Notes under the pieces: model-generated | Seen by the model: only the letters and a program-made list of their open reading frames with translations | Database searches by the model: none | What the model was told of the DNA's origin: nothing | Translations under genes and position numbers: made by a program | Assembly (NCBI GenBank): GCA_029242765.1 | Contig: JAQWTJ010000038.1 | Coordinates: forward strand, 91,467 to 155,466 | Reading direction: 5' to 3' | DNA length: 64,000 nucleotides | Source of the DNA: Flavobacteriales bacterium | Lineage (GTDB): Bacteria > Bacteroidota > Bacteroidia > Flavobacteriales_D > Sanyastnellaceae | Shown: positions 62,165 to 64,000 of the stretch, piece after piece | Layout: every line of letters starts with the position of its first letter | Position numbering within the stretch: position 1 is the stretch's first letter

Positions 62165-62734
62165 TCAGTCCAATGGCCACGCAATTTCCTCCGCTCCGCT
62201 GCGCTGCATCCACGCCCGGCCCAGCACGAAGAAATAGTCACTCAGTCGGTTGAGGTAGGCGAGCAATTCAGTATTCGCGTTTTCGTTCGCATTTTCTAGT
62301 GCCACCACACGACGTTCGGCCCGCCGGCACACGGTTCGCGCCATATGGCAACGCGAAACGGCGGCCCCGCCCCCGGGCAATATGAAGGTCTTTAACGCGG
62401 GCAATTCCGCCTCCATCCGGTCAATCCACGCCTCGAGAAAGACAATTTCTTTGGAGCCGACCTGCGGCATATTTGCTGGAGCACCGTCCGGGCTGGCCAG
62501 TTCACCGCCGATGCGAAACAGGTGATCTTGGATCTTTCGAAGGCCTTCGGTATCGCTTTGGGCGCTTGGGATGCTTTGCGCAATCGGCTCGTCAGCAAGC
62601 CAGCCGACCCACGCGTTTAGCTCGTCGACCGTGCCGTACGCCTCGATTCGCGCGTCGTTTTTTTCAACGCGTCGCCCTCCCCACAATGAGGTCTTCCCTG
62701 CGTCTCCGCCTTTCGTGTAGATTTTGGTCGCCAT
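62165..62734 (-). CDS. PduO-type corrinoid adenosyltransferase
   Basis: Transfers adenosyl from ATP to cob(I)alamin, giving coenzyme B12. From ATG 62734 the protein has 189 residues; the ORF track extension is spurious. The PduO signatures are IYTKGGDAGKTSLWGGRRVEKNDARIEAYGTVDELNAWVG (ATP loop) and AVSRCHMARTVCRRAERRVVAL, with LNRLSDYFFVLGRAWMQ near the end. Length is normal. No B12-dependent enzyme is next to it. The 171 bases between it and DUF2795 hold only the DUF2795 promoter and a palindrome GTCGGCCGAC (62155-62164); no gene is seen. Confidence 0.95.
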   Translation of the reverse strand: MATKIYTKGGDAGKTSLWGGRRVEKNDARIEAYGTVDELNAWVGWLADEPIAQSIPSAQSDTEGLRKIQDHLFRIGGELASPDGAPANMPQVGSKEIVFLEAWIDRMEAELPALKTFILPGGGAAVSRCHMARTVCRRAERRVVALENANENANTELLAYLNRLSDYFFVLGRAWMQRSGAEEIAWPLD

Positions 62735-62781
62735 GCCTTGGTGTGTTTCGCGCCGTCTGCGCATAAATTCGCGCGACCCCA

Positions 62782-63210
62782 ATGTCCGAAGAAAAACAAC
62801 GCCGTTACGACCAAGCCTATCTCCGTATGGCGGGTGAGTGGGCGAAATTGTCGCATTGCACACGCAAGCAAGTGGGCGCGTTGATTGTTCGCGACGGTAT
62901 GATTGTGGCGGACGGCTTCAACGGGACGCCCTCGGGATTTCCGAACGCGTGCGAAACCCCGGAAGGAGAAACGCATTGGTACGTGCTTCATGCTGAAGCA
63001 AATGCGATTACAAAACTCGCGCGCAGCAGCCACGGCTCTCAAGGCGCAACGCTCTACATCACCATGTCGCCGTGCCGCGATTGCTCGAAATTGATCCTCC
63101 AATCGGGCATCATTCGCGTGGTCTACCAGAGCGCGTATAAAGACCGGGAAGGCCTTGAGTTTCTTGAAAAGGCTGGTGTTGCGCTGCATTATTTGCCGCT
63201 GGATTTATGA
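62782..63210 (+). CDS. Deoxycytidylate (dCMP) deaminase
   Basis: Zinc enzyme converting dCMP to dUMP for thymidylate synthesis, 142 residues. The N-terminus shows YDQAYLRMAGEWAKLSHCTRKQVGALIVRDGMIVADGFNGTPSG. Zinc ligands are VLHAEANAITKLA (HAE) and TMSPCRDCSKLILQSG (PCxxC). The sequence is that of the ComEB-like dCMP deaminases. It is divergent from the adenosyltransferase with a 47-base gap, and its stop overlaps the next ATG as ATGA. Confidence 0.93.
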   Translation: MSEEKQRRYDQAYLRMAGEWAKLSHCTRKQVGALIVRDGMIVADGFNGTPSGFPNACETPEGETHWYVLHAEANAITKLARSSHGSQGATLYITMSPCRDCSKLILQSGIIRVVYQSAYKDREGLEFLEKAGVALHYLPLDL

Positions 63211-64000
63211 GCACCGACTCGCCCTCTTCATACCCTCGGCGCTCCTGGCAGCCTTTGGTAGCGGGCTTGTTGCTTGCTGTGGGTGCTTGGATGGGCGTGT
63301 ATTACAGCAATTCATCAGGCGCCGTGCCAGGGCATTACACAAACTCGACGCGCCCCATTTTGGGCCTGCTCGACCGCATCGATGCGATGTATGTGGATTC
63401 GGTGGACCGGAATGAACTGGAAACGCTCGCCGTCGAGGCCATTTTGGAGCATCTCGACCCGCATAGCACGTGGATTCCGCCTGAGTACTTCGCTGAAATG
63501 GCCGAGCAGATGGATTCGCAATTCGAGGGCATCGGCGTGGAATTTACCTTGCTCGATGACACCATTCGGGTCGTTCGAATTTTGCCCGGTGGGCCGAGTG
63601 AGGCTGCGGGCTTGCAGGCGGGCGACCGTATTGTTTGGGTGAACGATAGCCTTATTTCCGGTCCGGAATTGACCAACGACAAGGTGAAGGCGCTACTCAA
63701 AGGCCCCGGCGGCACAACGGTTCAACTCGGATTGGTTCGCGCAAACGGGGCCGGTCGAGCTGCTGTTGACAGTTTGACAATCGCTGTGACCCGTGGTGCT
63801 GTGACCATCCCGAGCATTGTCGCCTCCGAAATATTTGAGATAGAAGGTGATTCTTCCGGGGCGTTGAAGGTGGGTTACATCAAGGTCGAACGCTTCGCCC
63901 GCAACACCCACCGCGACTTCAGTTTTGCCATTCAAGATTTGATGGGCTTGGGCGCATCGCGCTTCATCATTGACCTTCAGGCCAATTCAGGCGATTACCT
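63207..64000 (+). CDS. Second S41 peptidase (5' part, runs off the window)
   Basis: The ORF track misses this gene because it has no stop in the window. From ATG 63207 about 264 codons are readable. An N-terminal anchor (PLVAGLLLAVGAWMGVYY) is followed by the S41 N-terminal region (DRIDAMYVDSVDRNELETLAVEAIL, LDPHSTWIPPEYFAEMAEQM), FEGIGVEFTLLDDTIRVVRILPGGPSEAAGLQAGDRIVWVND (PDZ) and GYIKVERFA. The strand where S41 enzymes have DLRxNxGG reads IIDLQANSGDYL. The catalytic Ser and Lys lie beyond the edge. It is a probable periplasmic protease, paralogue of the 4927 gene, coupled to the deaminase. Confidence 0.88.
   Translation, partial: MSTDSPSSYPRRSWQPLVAGLLLAVGAWMGVYYSNSSGAVPGHYTNSTRPILGLLDRIDAMYVDSVDRNELETLAVEAILEHLDPHSTWIPPEYFAEMAEQMDSQFEGIGVEFTLLDDTIRVVRILPGGPSEAAGLQAGDRIVWVNDSLISGPELTNDKVKALLKGPGGTTVQLGLVRANGAGRAAVDSLTIAVTRGAVTIPSIVASEIFEIEGDSSGALKVGYIKVERFARNTHRDFSFAIQDLMGLGASRFIIDLQANSGDY

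Noticed and set aside
1-64000. tRNA, rRNA, CRISPR arrays, IS elements or phage genes
   Set aside because: None seen; the spaces between genes are all short and contain no cloverleaf, repeat-spacer or inverted-repeat transposon pattern that I could recognise.

Overview
This window is a gene-dense chromosomal segment of a Bacteroidota bacterium, most likely of the Flavobacteriales type. The evidence is the set of families and their neighbourhoods. It has DUF4271 next to hemD, rnpA and an S41 peptidase; purD next to a DUF6341-like small protein and a DUF6427-like membrane protein; and the block CBS protein - nadK - DUF6089 - uppS - bamA - ompH - ompH - murI. It also has DUF2480, lamin-tail and PKD surface proteins with a C-terminus resembling type IX secretion sorting domains, and promoter elements of the Bacteroidota type (TTG ... 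TAnnTTTG) instead of the sigma70 type. The DNA is visibly GC-rich for that group. I see no rRNA, tRNA, CRISPR array, IS element, prophage or plasmid feature, and no gene-free stretch longer than 300 bases.

Layout. 1-521: 3' part of asd (minus). 628-8138 (plus): lamin-tail surface protein, DUF4271, hemD, rnpA, S41 peptidase, O-antigen ligase. 8141-9934 (minus): a glycosyltransferase locus whose GT2 part is interrupted by an in-frame TAG and runs without another stop into a GT9 heptosyltransferase-like part. 10035-21171 (plus, apart from one small minus ORF): purD, DUF6427-like protein, a large PKD surface protein, purQ, dxs, DUF2480, polA. 21289-22667: a lipoprotein and a small exported protein. 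22645-24173 (minus): alpha/beta hydrolase and pdxJ. 24263-32208 (plus): envelope block from the CBS protein to murI. 32271-40524 (minus): lpd, pabB, tilS, dsbD, gmhA, yifB. 40613-49001 (plus): RND/MMPL transporter, rfbA, polyprenyl synthase, sucA, sucB. 49030-56213 (minus): rodA, PBP2, mreD, mreC, mreB, then purH behind a clear terminator. 56256-60130 (plus): ABC permease and an RmlD-phosphohexomutase fusion. 60145-64000: cvpA-like (minus), aspartate kinase (plus), DUF2795 (minus), corrinoid adenosyltransferase (minus), dCMP deaminase (plus), and a second S41 peptidase cut by the window edge.

The genes fall into a few jobs. Cell wall and shape: murI, uppS, mreBCD-PBP2-rodA. Outer membrane and LPS: bamA, two Skp/OmpH chaperones, gmhA, GT2/GT9, O-antigen ligase, rfbA and the RmlD fusion. 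Central metabolism: the E1 and E2 subunits of 2-oxoglutarate dehydrogenase, with E3 in another operon. Purine synthesis: purD, purQ, purH. Cofactor and isoprenoid supply: dxs, polyprenyl synthase, pdxJ, nadK, hemD, pabB. DNA and RNA maintenance: polA, rnpA, tilS.

The most unusual observations are: the in-frame amber codon inside an apparent GT2-GT9 fusion gene; the fusion of dTDP-4-dehydrorhamnose reductase to a complete phosphoglucomutase-type enzyme; a DNA polymerase I that has lost all four proofreading carboxylates; an rnpA whose only sensible start is a CTG overlapping the hemD stop; and several promoters whose -7 box lies so close to the start codon that leaderless transcripts are likely.
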